64,000 nucleotides of DNA from Dryas octopetala (GCA_963921425.1 OY992839.1:3970501-4034500), one strand, 5' to 3'; positions 1 through 10,704 are shown, counted from the first letter of the stretch. The notes: generated by a model not told the origin, from the letters alone. A program made the numbers and translations.

Positions 1-163
1 GATTCAGTTAAAACTCAAAATTTTAATATTGAAAACCAAAATCAAGCCGCTCATTATTGGTTTGGTTTGTTATCTACAATAAAAAATAAAAAATTAGACC
101 ACATCAATCGGTTTGATTTGGTTCGGTTCGAAATTTAATTTTTGGTATTTTTGCACACCCTGG

Positions 164-454
164 CCCCCATTTAATCGCGACTCACGAGAATCCGACGGTT
201 GATTCCCAACAAGCCATTGGTATTTGGTAATTTGCCATAACGTCCCAAATTCCAAGGCTTGAGGGACCACAGCGACTACTTGTACAAATTGTAGAACTCG
301 TTTACCAATTGCCATGCCCATACAAAACGGCTAATTCCACAGTAAAGACACGTGGCAAACAACTTATAGGTTTCCGTACAAACCTCCTCAGGGTCAAGTC
401 CCTCCACCTGCTTTCCCTGAACTGTACCACGCCCTATGCCCACATTTAAGTGGC
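164..454. repeat. Dispersed duplicate block, copy 1
   Basis: About 290 bp closely similar, in the same orientation, to 2619-2950. The shared parts include a stretch with a CACGTGGC-type G-box/ABRE core (near 350 here and 2850 in copy 2). It lies about 0.85 kb upstream of the DIR1-like start codon, so it may be old promoter DNA that was duplicated. No credible ORF crosses it. Confidence 0.75.
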
Positions 455-1215
455 ACACCCCCAAATAATAATAAAAAAACATCCAACTCAACCATGCAAT
501 CAGACGGCGTATTTATAAGCTAATTAAACATGCGCTTATGTCTTATAATTTTCATGTGTGGATAGAAGTGATCACAATATCTTCAAGAATCAAGAAGAAA
601 GGAAAAGAGAGAGAGAGATCTTGAAGAGGAAACTGTATTTTTCATTAAGAACAGAACATATTACAAGAATAAGGAAGCTAAGAACCTTTAAAGCCATCTA
701 GCTAACAAGCTTGCTAATAAAAATATCTAACAAATCAAACAGATGCTCCAACTAAAGCCACACGTTATACAGCCACATGTCATACATTGAAAGGTCTACA
801 AATTTCCAATACCCCAACCAAGCTACTGACAGCTGGACAGTCATAATGGGGGAAATAACTTGTGGCTGGTGCACAATAAAACAAGTAAGTAGAGCGTCAA
901 AGTTGAAACCAAGAAGAACAACCTTAGCTCATAACATGAAGAACAACCATATATATAAAAACGACAACCAAACTCATTATCAATCCTTTGAATGTAGAAC
1001 TCACTTAGTCACGAGTTCACATTAAGTAGCTTCCGTCACTCTTGTTGAAGGAATTTAGACATTTATTTCAAAATTAATTGATAACGAGAGGAGTAGCCGA
1101 CACTATGTAAGATTATACTTTCCAACGTGAATAATAGTCCACATTCTCACACTATCACTCTCAGATTAATAGGTTTCAAACTTTAATTTGTGGCTCCTAA
1201 AACTTCTCCCATTCT
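455..1215. other. Upstream region of the DIR1-like gene
   Basis: AT-rich sequence without a convincing gene. A short GA-run lies near 605-620. The last 100 bases before the TATA box probably form the proximal promoter. The 82-residue ORF at 777-1025 has no family features and looks accidental. Confidence 0.5.
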
Positions 1216-1223
1216 CTATATAA
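1216..1223 (+). promoter_or_regulatory. TATA box of the DIR1-like gene
   Basis: The sequence CTATATAA lies 71-78 bases ahead of the start codon at 1294, a normal plant spacing once a 30-50 base leader is allowed for. The following bases are CT/CA-rich, as in many plant leaders. Confidence 0.7.
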
Positions 1224-1293
1224 CAACACTCTCTCGTTCACACACTGTCATACAGCAGCCTACCACTCCATCACTGAAGCAAATCAGAAACTA

Positions 1294-1623
1294 GTGAAAA
1301 TGGTGATGATGGGTAGCATTAGCAACAAGTTGGTGGTGGTTTTGGTTGTAGCCATGGCTATGGCCATGTTCATGTTTGAGGGGTCAAGAGCGATCACCAT
1401 TTGCAATTTGAATGAAGCGGGTCAGAATGCTTGCAAACCATCAGTGACAAAGCCGAATCCAAAAGACCCGACCCAGGAATGTTGCCAGGCTCTTTCAAAG
1501 GCTGACTTGCCCTGCTTCTGTTCTTACAAGAACTCACCGCTGCTGCCTGCTGCTGGAATCGATCCTCAGCTTGCCTTGGGTCTACCAGCTAAGTGTGGCC
1601 TCACCCGTCCTGCCAATTGTTAA
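1294..1623 (+). CDS. DIR1-like non-specific lipid-transfer protein
   Basis: A single-exon, 109-residue secreted protein. Residues 1-33 form a signal peptide with a Val/Ala/Met-rich hydrophobic core. The mature part has the eight-cysteine plant lipid-transfer pattern: Cys37, Cys47, the Cys63-Cys64 pair, Cys74-x-Cys76, Cys101 and Cys109. Spacing and the CxYKNSP and GIDPxLAxxLPxxCGL motifs match DIR1 (DEFECTIVE IN INDUCED RESISTANCE 1), a small apoplastic/phloem protein that binds lipids and takes part in systemic acquired resistance signalling. A PKDP motif before the double Cys resembles DIR1's PxxP element. A second ATG at 1300 is a possible alternative start and would leave the signal peptide intact. 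A degenerate relative lies at 8194-8298. The family call is firm; true DIR1 orthology versus a DIR1-like paralogue is not decided. Confidence 0.93.
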   Translation: MKMVMMGSISNKLVVVLVVAMAMAMFMFEGSRAITICNLNEAGQNACKPSVTKPNPKDPTQECCQALSKADLPCFCSYKNSPLLPAAGIDPQLALGLPAKCGLTRPANC

Positions 1624-2618
1624 GCTTCTCTCTAACGTGGGCCTACTACTTATTATGTGAGAACTACATGCATTGGGCCTCAAGTCCTATAGTGTTGGAC
1701 GTACTATATGTTCCCCATGCGATATGGAAAATAAATGGAAAATTAGGATTAAATTTCTATTTCCAATAATCTTTGAAGAATAATGCTATTTGTACACGTT
1801 TATTTGACCACATTAGTTGACCACCTTATGTGGCAGCTGATGTGGTCATGCCATATCAATTAATAAAATAAGTTGACATGAATTTAAAGTTTTAATTATT
1901 TAGATTTTAGCTCATGTCATTAATTTTCTTAGGGTTTTGGGTGAATTTTGGCGCGATTTGTTCAGACCCAAAAAATAGATATAGAAAAAGAGCCTCCCAA
2001 TAAGGATGACTACTCAGTGACTTTTCATTCCACAACTAACAGGAAGAATTACATCATAAAATATCCAGGCTTATATAAAGGCATCAGATAGCGAAAGTGT
2101 GAGCCAAGCTAGTGCTAATAGAATTGAGAGATAATATTATAATTACAAGTTTACAACTGAAATGGTATTAACTAAAACGATGTGTATTGCTTATGAGGAG
2201 TAAAATGGGTTGGGCTAAGTAAATGAAGCAATGAACTGGACTACTATATGAATAAGGTTCCTACCACGATTTTGCTGAGATTTGGATGTGAATTTCTTAA
2301 GCTTGTTTGGTTGTAGAGGTATCCGATCTTCGAATAATAAGGATCCACACTTGGATTAGTATTGATCCCCTCCACACCTTAACAAAACACTTAACTCCTT
2401 CTCTCGGTCTATGCACCGTAGTGCATAAACTGCACACAAAAATTGTAGTGAAATACTAAGACGAGACCTTTCCTTCATAAATTCTGATTTTTAGACAAAG
2501 CCTATCACAAGCTTAAAGGTCATGAGACTCATGACATTTGTTTCTTTAAAAAACAGGCATGATATTTTTTGTTCCGAGGATTTAATAAGAATTTAATTGA
2601 CTTAATTGCCTCTCCATA
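1624..2618. other. 3' flank of the DIR1-like gene, no gene seen
   Basis: The first 80 bases are shared with the remnant at 8298-8415, so they belong to the old duplicated gene's 3' untranslated region. The rest is AT-rich intergenic DNA. A small imperfect inverted repeat around the TGACCAC/GTGGTCA sequences near 1805-1850 is the only structure noticed. Confidence 0.5.
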
Positions 2619-2950
2619 GCCCCATTTAGTCGCGACTCACGAGAATCCGCCGGTTGATTCCCAACAAACCATTGGTATTTGGTAATTTGCCAAAACACCC
2701 CCAATTCCAAGGCTTGAGGGACCACCGCGACTACTTGTACAGATTCTAGTACACGTTAACCAATTGCCATGCCCATACAAATATTTAAAGACCCCAAGAG
2801 GACAATGCTGACTTCTCCATATAAAACGGCTAATTTCATAGTAAAGACACGTGGCAAACAACTAAAAGCTTGCCTTACACAACTCCTCAAGGTCAAGTCC
2901 CTCCACCTGCTTTCCCTGAACTGTACCTACCCCCATGCCCACAGAGTCAC
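2619..2950. repeat. Dispersed duplicate block, copy 2
   Basis: Same-orientation copy of 164-454, with small substitutions and an extra segment of about 45 bases near 2789-2830. It lies downstream of the DIR1-like gene, which is therefore flanked by the two copies about 2.46 kb apart. This suggests an old tandem duplication of promoter plus gene whose second half was later lost or dispersed. Confidence 0.75.
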
Positions 2951-3491
2951 AGACCCTATTTAATTGCTTTCTCAATCGTAACGATTGAACTTTTTTTCTA
3001 AAGAAAGCATAGAATATAATAGAAAGGCACAAGACACCACAAAAAACAAAATTCTATTGGAAACAAAAAATTATCCACATTTAAAGGCAATGAAAACCCA
3101 CAATTGCCCTTGCCTTCGTCGCATTCTCGACAAATAATAATAAACAAACAGCCAATTCAACTATGCAATAATAAATAAAATGAAAAAAAAAAAAGCATGC
3201 ACAAAATAAGACACAAAATTGAAAAAACCGACTCAGTTTCGGTAACTGAATTAAGCAAAATAGTTTGTTTCATAATCCAACTGTTCAAAATAACCTACCA
3301 ACCAGGCTATGATCCAAAATATTAACCATACCACCATATCATCGTCAGAGTCTAAAATCCTAACCAGCTAAATGTCATTTCATTTACCCAGACACATGGG
3401 TCCCACCACTTTGATTCAAAATAAACCTAATGCAAAAACAGAAACAGTACTGCAGAGCAGAGCATGGCAGATCAAAGACGAATAGATCAAA
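2951..3491. other. 3' side of the glyoxalase-fold gene, no gene seen
   Basis: A-rich intergenic sequence that includes the probable 3' untranslated region of the minus-strand gene ending at 3492. No further gene, RNA or clear repeat was recognised. Confidence 0.5.
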
Positions 3492-4588
3492 TCAGACGTC
3501 ACCGGCGACCGGAGCTGCTGGTGCAACGGACTCAAGCACAGAGGGCTTCTCACCAGCAGAAACGGTGTCGATGCTGATGCGCCAGTTGTAGCCGAATGGG
3601 TCCTTCAGCTTGGCCACGCGCACACCTGGACGGTAAGGGTCCTCCGCCACGTCACCCTCAACAACAGCACCAGCCTTCACAGCACTCGCGATGGCAGCCT
3701 CCAGGTTTGAAGAAATCTGAATCTCAATGCAAAACCTACTCGCTCCCTCCATGTCCACAGCAACACTGGCCAAACAGGGGAATATTATTATTATTATAAA
3801 CACACAACCAAACAAAGAACAAAAGGAGTAAATATATAGTTCGATTATAAGATGAAATGAAAAAAGAGAACAAAAATACGCGAATAAATAGTATAGGAAT
3901 AAACAAATCCAAAATCTCACTGACGGATCTAACATTAAAGATATTTCCAAGGAAAAGAAACTTTGGTATTAGAGCCAAAAAAAATTAAAATTAAGATATC
4001 ACAATAAAAGAGGAAAGCAAAAGGCCATCGCTAAAAATATCAGCCAAAAATGAGCAAAACAGTAGAAAAAGCTTGCAACCATTATGAAAAAAAAGAAGAG
4101 AAAATAACATGAAAATTACAAAGCGCCATTTTTAATCACAGCTGTATCTGCAAGAACTCTATGAAACAAACAATAGGCGCTACTGTGCTAGTAAATACAG
4201 TCTAAGAAAATCACTAAGCTCAAACAACTCAAACAAAGCATAGATCTAAAGAAATCTTAACAAAAACAAGCTTGAAGGAAACAAAAAAGAGAAACAGTGA
4301 AATCTTAACGTACGGTTCGCCGGAAGAGTTGACGTTATCGGAGACTATAAGAGTGAAGGAACCGAGCTTGAGCCGAGCCTCTGCAATGTACGGACGGTCC
4401 TGCTCTGCCTTGCGTTTCGAGTGCAAGTGACGGTGAACCTCCACGGCACCGAAGGCGGCCTTGTAGAACTGAACGGCGTCGTCAGCCTTCGGAGCTTCGA
4501 GAAACAGCTGCGGGACCGCCTCCGTGATCCGAAAGCCCGCCGCCGCGGCATTCTCAGCTTCACCATTCTTGACCTCCTGGGGCGCCAT
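3492..4588 (-). CDS. Glyoxalase/VOC-fold protein (At5g48480-like)
   Basis: Two exons on the minus strand, 4588-4314 and 3765-3492, give a 182-residue protein. The split codon (CC|T, Pro) and the GT donor at 4313-4312 restore one frame across a 548-base intron. The protein has an Ala-rich N-terminus, then a vicinal-oxygen-chelate (glyoxalase I-like) fold: repeating beta-alpha motifs with QLFLEAPKADDAVQFYKAAFGAVE near the start, and a second half ending DPFGYNWRIS, typical of this group. It resembles the plant family annotated as 'uncharacterized protein At5g48480', related to lactoylglutathione lyase and bleomycin-resistance folds. Glyoxalase activity is not established for this small group and the usual metal ligands are not obvious, so no reaction is assigned. 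The ORF that runs on past 3765 is only intron read-through. Confidence 0.9.
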
Positions 4589-5148
4589 TGATTCTCTCAG
4601 AGAAGAAAACGAAAGCTAAAGAGAAAGTTCGAGAGAGAGCGAAAACCCTAGGAGAGAGAAAACGCAGAGAGCAAAGGACGAAAATGAAATTGGCGTGTGG
4701 GTTTTGAGGAGGGGTTGAGGGGAGGGAATTTAAAGAAGCGGGGAAGAGCAACCGTTCGCTATTCCATGAGGGTAAATCGGGGATAACGTAAATGTTGAGG
4801 TTATCACGCTACCCTTAATATTGCGAGTTATTACGGATATTACCCCTCCAGTTCCCAAAATTTCCTTTCGACCGCTATGCAATTTTCTTTTATGTCCTTC
4901 TGGACTTCTGGCTTTTCATATTGACCCATGTCCGCTCAGTTTCCCATGACCTTTCTAATTAAAAAGACAAAAAGGATTGACCAATAATAATGGTCCACGA
5001 CTACACGCTTTGTATTAGAATCCGTACCTTCTATGATTCTATCCTATTTCTACCTTTTTTTTCTTTTTTGGGTCTCAGGAAAATAAAAAGGAGAGCAAAG
5101 GCCAAAGGCCAAACAAAACTGTCACAGTATTTTTTGGTTATCGATTAA
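4589..5148. other. Upstream region of the glyoxalase-fold gene
   Basis: The first 130 bases are the probable promoter and leader of the minus-strand gene, rich in GA/CT runs. The rest is AT-rich with no gene seen. Confidence 0.45.
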
Positions 5149-5565
5149 GGCTTAATTTGGGATTACTGTGAGAAAAAACAGCTGTGAAGTAAAGCAGCTG
5201 TGAAGTAAACTCAGTTGTGGAGTAAAGTAGTTAAGTGTTTGGTAAACTATATTTTCAAAAGTGCTGTGAGTATAAAAAATAGTATAAAGATATTTGATAA
5301 ATTGTAATGTAAAACTGTTGTGGCTATTTATAATTACTAAATTGAGAGTATTAGAGGTAAAATAAAATTTTCATTGTCGTTGTGATTCACTGCAGCTTTC
5401 AAATGCACCTACAAACTTACTTTCTATTTTTGCTGTGAGGAGTTGAGAATTGTGGGGCAAAACACTTTTTCATTTTTTTACAAACACCAAAACTGTTGTG
5501 GGTGATTGAGAATTGTCATCCACAGCAGCTTTTGGGTTCTCTACAACAATCTTAAACGGGGGGCC
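5149..5565. mobile_element. Tourist/PIF-Harbinger-like MITE
   Basis: A 417-base noncoding element bounded by a TAA direct repeat (5146-5148 and 5566-5568). Its ends are imperfect inverted repeats: GGCTTAATTTGGGATT on the left, and GGCCCCCCGTTTAAGATT when the right end is reverse-complemented. A 3-base TAA/TTA target duplication with GGC-type ends is the Tourist/Harbinger signature. Internal CAGCTGTGA-type motifs recur. No transposase. Confidence 0.7.
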
Positions 5566-5616
5566 TAAATGGTTTCTCTTGCTTTTCTTGTTTATAGTCC
5601 AGGTATGTGAAAATAA

Positions 5617-5987
5617 AAGTTAATTACACTTACACCCCTGAGGTTTATCGTCTTTTTACATGTACTCCCTGAGGTTTCAACAATTACACATACACTTCTT
5701 GAGGTTTCAAAACTGTTACATATAACCCCCTATAGTGAGACGAAAAATTATGAGAAATTATGCAAAAAGACATGTTAATGGGTGAAATGGTCTAATAAGA
5801 TTACTCAAATTATAAGATCCAACCTCAATACAAATATTTTCTTTTTTATTTATTTATTTTTTTTCTCTTGTAGGGGGTTATATATAATAGTTTTGAAACT
5901 TCAGGAGATGTATGTGTAATTTTTGAAACCCTAGGGGGTGTATGTGAAAATACGATAAACCTCAAGAGGTGTAAGTGTAATTAACTC
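5617..5987. mobile_element. MULE-like MITE with long inverted arms
   Basis: The left arm reads AGTTAATTACACTTACACCC and the right end returns it in reverse complement. The arms continue inward through repeated CCTGAGGTTT motifs. The element is flanked by a direct repeat TGAAAATAA (5608-5616, and 5989-5997), a nine-base target duplication as expected for Mutator-like elements. No transposase. Confidence 0.82.
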
Positions 5988-6608
5988 GTGAAAATAATGA
6001 TAGTTCTGGTGAGGTGGAATATGGTAATGGCAGTTGAAACGCAGCGTTTGAGATAGTGAACTTAAATCATGTAGTTCAAAAATTGTGATTGTAATTTATC
6101 ATGAAAATGATATGCTAGTATGCTAATCGTTTCTTCAAAGCGAATCCAGCTTTTTTTTTTTCTATAATTAAATGGACACTTAATTGTTACCAAGTTCTAA
6201 ATGATAATTCTACTTGCACTCCCTAATAAGGCTTCCTACTATTATTTGGAGAAAAAAATCTATCATTGTTTAAACATTACATGCATATAATCTGTGTTAA
6301 CACTCTCACACATTAACAAGATTTGGGATGTAAGAATGAACCAAATTGGGATAAAAGAAGTATCTTCACTAAGACAATATAAATGTACTTGTTGTTCATA
6401 ACAGATTTATACAATATTTTTCTCACATCATTTCAATAATAACTTGTTATAATAGAAGTGTTGTATATATTCAGGAGCTTCTGGTGGAGTCTTTGGCTCT
6501 CACTTTTCAATTTTCGTTGGATCTTATTATATGGGGTTAATTGGGTGGCTTTACTTTGATTTGTCCTCATTGTTATTTTTAATTTTTACTTTGCTTCATC
6601 GGAGGATG
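5988..6608. other. Intergenic, no gene seen
   Basis: AT-rich DNA between two transposons. I see no gene, tRNA or strong repeat. The last part may be degraded upstream sequence of the second DIR1-like copy, but similarity is too weak to claim. Confidence 0.4.
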
Positions 6609-6616
6609 GTTGCAAG

Positions 6617-8191
6617 TAGGGGTGGGTTCGGTCCGGTTACCGAACCGAGAACCCCAAACCGGCAACCGACCGGACCCCCTCGGATGGCCCTTTTGGTTAC
6701 CGAGACCGGAACCGAAATGCCGGTAAACCGGCACTCGGTTGACCGGCATTTTCGGTCGGCTCGGCTCGGTATGGGCCTTGACCGACACGGTGCGACGAAT
6801 GGGTGGCGAGAGGGCAGCGAGACAAAGGGTTTTCAGTTTTAAGCAACAACCCAATCCATTTATATAATTAGATGGAGAATGAAGAGAGGATAAACTTTAA
6901 TACTTGGGTCGACGGAAAATACCGTCGGAATTTGAAGAAATCCGGCGAGGAAGGCACGGCTTGGAGCGGTGATTCTGTCGCATGGGGAGGCCGGCCGAGC
7001 TAGGTGGCGGCTGGGTTGTGTTGGCGCCGGCTTGGGGAGTCGACCAATGGCCTTGGATTGCTGGGAGGTAGCCGGCGACGGTGAATCTTGGCTGAGCACG
7101 GTCGCGCAGGGAGAGAAAGTGAGAGAGAATGAGAGAGGAAATGGTTAGAGAGAAAATAAAGAGGAAGATAAGAATAGGGAGGAAGGTGGGGCATTGGGCA
7201 GTGCGCACGCACAGAGAAAAAAAGGTTTAGATGAGGTTATATAGGTCTGTTTCTTTTAGAAGTGAGTAAATGTCAATTTCTCTAGTTGTAGCTGTATGTG
7301 TCAGTAATTTTGATGGGAACAAACCTTTTTGGTTTAGAGAAGTATAAAAAAGAATGGGGAAGAAAGAGAAAATAAAAAAAAATTAGTATTTTAGTAATTT
7401 AGACATTAGGATATTTTGGGATTTAGAGTTTTTACTTGTATTAAATATATTTTATATAATACATTTCTATACTTTAAACATCTATAGATTATAGTTATTA
7501 GTTATAGACTATTATCATATTATCATGCTAAACATTTATATAGACAATTGTTATTAGTTATATACCAACTATAAATTATTAAATTATTATCAATTATAAT
7601 CTTATGGTATATAATATATCAGTATAGGATATAATAAGCCTTATAAGGTATAAGATTTGATAAAATACACAATAGGGTTTAGGGTATGAGATATAAGAAT
7701 ATGATATAGGGTTTAATATTTAGTTTATAGTTATATAACTTATATGGTATAAATTGTTTCGGATATGTTATAATATTAGTTTAGGGTATTTTTAATTAGT
7801 TTTTATATAGAAATGTATTATATAAATTAAAAAACATATAAATTATTAATTATAGGGCTTAGGGTATAGAAAGGGTTTAGGGTTTAGGATTTATAAATTT
7901 ATATATTTTTTATATAAATTATAAAAATGTATATAAATGTATATAGAAAGGTATTTTAAGATATAGAAATGTATAAAAATGTAATATTTAAATTAAATGT
8001 TATATATACTCGGTTCGGTTCGGTAAACCGACGGTTCTAAGATCTGAGAACCGGAACCGGAACCAAACATACCTGTTCGGTTGGCAAACCGATATCTCGG
8101 TACGATTTCTCTCCAGTACGGTTATTCTCGGCATCGATTGGAGCGGTTTTGGATACGGTCTCAGTTTTTCGGGCAAACCGACCCAGCCCTA
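6617..8191. mobile_element. Non-autonomous hAT-type transposon, 1.58 kb
   Basis: The element starts TAGGGGTGGGTTCGGT and ends with the reverse complement of TAGGGCTGGGTCGGT. It is flanked by a perfect eight-base direct repeat GTTGCAAG (6609-6616 and 8192-8199). The eight-base target duplication and TAGGG-type ends point to the hAT superfamily. Both subterminal regions are packed with CGGTT/AACCG motifs, typical of hAT transposase binding. The core is two-part: a GC-richer segment at about 6780-7210, then a very AT-rich segment at 7370-8000 with a short telomere-like TTTAGGG run near 7860-7890. No transposase is recognisable; ORFs inside are short and unlike known proteins. Confidence 0.87.
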
Positions 8192-8193
8192 GT

Positions 8194-8298
8194 TGCAAGC
8201 CATTGGTGACAAAGCCCAATCCAGTTGACCCGAACCAGGAATGTTGCAAGGCTCCTTCAAAGGTTGAGTGCGGCCTCAGCCGTCCTGCCAATTGTTAA
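8194..8298 (+). pseudogene. Degenerate DIR1-like gene remnant
   Basis: Thirty-five codons to the stop at 8296-8298 match the second half of the DIR1-like protein at 1294-1623: it starts at the Cys47-Lys-Pro equivalent, includes the Cys-Cys pair, then jumps to CGLSRPANC. An in-frame internal deletion removed about 30 codons, including the CxC pair and the region around the KNSP motif, so the eight-cysteine fold cannot form. Similarity continues into the 3' untranslated region to about 8415. The hAT element at 6617-8191 lies directly against the remnant and split it. No start codon or signal peptide remains. Loss of function is very likely. Confidence 0.88.
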
Positions 8299-8458
8299 GC
8301 TTCCTCAAATGTGGACCTGGTTGGGTCTCATATTCTATGTGTAGCCCCACTGCTATGTTCACCACTTGACCTACATATTATGTGAGAACTACATGCATTG
8401 GACCTCAAGTCCAAAGCTTTTGAACTTGGACTTGAGCCCATGTGGCGAGGAAAATAAA

Positions 8459-8720
8459 CTCTCCGTTTGACATTATTTTTAAAATCGGCAAAAATGTTTT
8501 TAAATTAATAAAAACGCTTTTAGTTATGTTTGACATAAATAAATAAAAGTGCTTCTGGATTATAAAAGTAGTTTTTTGAGAATCACATGTTCCTCAAGAA
8601 ACACTTTCTAGTGCTTTTGCATGAAATACTTGAAATTTGTATGTACTTATGAGCAAAAGCGCTTATAGCAAAAACATCATTGATTATAAGCGCTTTTAAA
8701 AAATAGTGTCAAACAGGCCC
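8459..8720. mobile_element. Small inverted-repeat MITE
   Basis: The left end reads GTTTGACATTATTTTTAAAA. The right end, reverse-complemented, reads GTTTGACACTATTTTTTAAAA preceded by GGGCCT. Internal AAGCGCTTTT-type motifs recur. Flanks give no clear target duplication. Probably a Tourist- or hAT-like MITE lying just behind the DIR1-like remnant. Confidence 0.6.
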
Positions 8721-9753
8721 TTAGTGGTGGGTCGCAAGTTGTTTGTTTTAGTTTTTTACTCCAAGAACTACTGAAATACTAAGTAATATTGAAAAACTGA
8801 AAATAGAAATACATAAAACTTCAAAATTACTTTAAAAATGCAGTGTAGGCCGCTAATGACTACAAGTGCAAAGCAAAATAACGTTTTGGCTAAGCAAGCC
8901 CTTCCAGTACATGAAATTTCTTCAAGTGAAAAGTGAAAAATGAAAGGCGAAGAAGAAGGCCAAGACAGAAAGCATTCCGCATAAACACCAAAAAAGCATG
9001 CTCAGCACAACTAGCTTTTCTAGCCCTCTCCAATGGTACGTGGAACCAATCTTGACCATAACAATCAATCCTATACCTAACATCTTCTTGTATGATCTTC
9101 AAAAGCTGCTCCTGTACGTGTACGTCTTAGTTTTACTACTGTGAATGCGATTATTTCTCTCTGTCCACACGTACGTGGTAGACCGTAGACGAAACAATTG
9201 GAAGTGAAATCTATAACATAAGTAATTAAATAGGATATATCCTGTTAAGTGTTATCAAATTCATTTGATCCATCACCAGCTGATTGCGTGTTAACTCTTG
9301 CACTTCATTACCATACATTTAATTTGATACCTTACATATAAGTTATTAAGTTTCAAGTGATGTAAAGATTCAATATATATTTGTATTATTGTATACATGT
9401 GTGTGTTCCCGTGTACTGATTCCGTGCATAAAAAAAAATAAAAAAAAATAAAAGTCTTGGGAGTGTTGGATTAGAGGTGAATCATGTGGCTTTAATTTTC
9501 AATTAGGACCTCAACCTGAGTAATTCAGTTTATAATCTCATCATCACTAAAATGATTGTAGAGGTCAAGATCACTAACATGGATCATAATTATTTACAAG
9601 CATAAGAGGCTGAGCATAATCAATTAATTTGCCTTTTTGAGTATTATGGAGTTTCATATAAATGAAGTCCGCATCATCTAATTGAAGCTAAAAGCCTAAA
9701 ACCATGTTAAACGTACGACATTGGATTGGTAATATCCAGCCAAAATCACAAAA
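8721..9753. other. Intergenic, no gene seen
   Basis: AT-rich sequence. The minus-strand ORF at 8890-9102 has no recognisable family and weak coding character. Two short A-runs lie near 9430. Nothing else was recognised. Confidence 0.4.
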
Positions 9754-9811
9754 GCCATCTTAGCTCAGCTGTTAGAGAGCATGGTTTTTATGGGTTTAAT
9801 TCACAGACGGC
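9754..9811 (+). pseudogene. Truncated tRNA-Lys pseudogene
   Basis: Starts like the intact tRNA at 9917 (acceptor strand, D-arm TAGCTCAGCTG) and ends in the same CACAGACGGC acceptor strand. About 15 bases covering the 3' anticodon arm, variable loop and part of the T arm are missing, so no cloverleaf or B box can form. It lies 105 bases upstream of the intact gene on the same strand. Confidence 0.85.
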
Positions 9812-9916
9812 TTTGAAGTTATCATTACTCATTAGAGTCTAATCTAATGGTGTTTAGTAGTTAATTATCTTTACTAATTAATTATAATTTCAACTAATAA
9901 AGCAAATGCTGCCAAA

Positions 9917-9989
9917 GCCGTCTTAGCTCAGCTGGTAGAGCGCATGGCTTTTAACCATGTGGTCGTGGGTTCGATTCCCACAGACGGCG
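9917..9989 (+). tRNA. tRNA-Lys (anticodon UUU)
   Basis: A 73-base cloverleaf: acceptor strands GCCGTCT and AGACGGC with discriminator G; D arm GCTC/GAGC; anticodon arm CATGG-CTTTTAA-CCATG, putting TTT at the anticodon; T arm GTGGG-TTCGATT-CCCAC. A box and B box (GGTTCGATTCC) are intact, with no intron. A TTTT run follows within 15 bases and can serve as RNA polymerase III terminator. CAA lies just upstream, as is common at plant tRNA starts. Confidence 0.97.
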
Positions 9990-10704
9990 TTGCGCTTTTA
10001 ATTTTGGCTTATCAAATATCAATAAGCCATTGTATCACATTTGTTCGTTATAAGCTAAACAATGATCCACTTGTGTTTGTGACTTGTATAATTTCGTTTT
10101 TATTTTTATGAAAGGACCCATATATAGCCATCATAACTGGGCGCTACGAGTTTTAGAATGCGCATAAACTTTTTTTGTGGTGACATTTTATTTAACCTCT
10201 ACTATACTTATTGTTCAAGTTTAACAATAAGGAAACCTTTATAAGTATTAGTCACATAGCAGATGGTCATACCGTTCATGTCAAATCCTTTCACATGTCA
10301 TTTTGCCTTGTTGTCTTTGGGTGGAAAATTTATTAGCTGCCTTTGACTTCAAACATACAATATTTAATAATTTAATAATAAAGAATGTTGAATTAATGGA
10401 TTGAAGCATTAATATTAGCTTTCCGAGTACCTTTTGAGTTGAGTTTCAGTTTACACACAAAGAGATAGAGAGTAGGTGGAGAAAAAAAAAAGCAGCAGAA
10501 GCAAGAAAAAGAAAAAACCAAACCAGCAACCAAGTCTCATTCTCTTTCTCTCTGTAAATGTGTCAGAGACTATAACCGTCCTTTTTGTTTCATAGCAACT
10601 TTCGTTTTCAATTTTATAGTTTGTTTGATTTCGATTGCAGATTCATATTTATCTTTATTTTGAGCTCAGATCTGTAGTTGATTGCATTGAAATCGATTTT
10701 TCAG
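9990..10704. other. Intergenic region with leader-like sequence
   Basis: AT-rich DNA. The part around 10450-10640 has A-rich and CT-rich tracts like a plant 5' untranslated region, with a possible donor near 10553 and acceptor near 10640. No ORF follows, so a noncoding transcript or a decayed gene start is possible but unproven. Confidence 0.35.

Noticed and set aside
3492..3950. 152-codon minus-strand ORF as a separate gene
   Set aside because: Its second half is exon 2 of the glyoxalase-fold gene and its first half is intron read-through.
6531..7212. Several 70-103-codon ORFs on both strands
   Set aside because: They lie in or across the end of a non-autonomous hAT element and its GC-richer core; overlapping frames on both strands indicate composition, not genes.
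7860..7890. Telomere-like TTTAGGG run as an interstitial telomere
   Set aside because: Only two or three imperfect units inside a transposon; too short to call.
10553..10640. Possible leader intron of an unseen gene
   Set aside because: Donor and acceptor are plausible, but no coding exon follows before the hexamer array and MITE arm.
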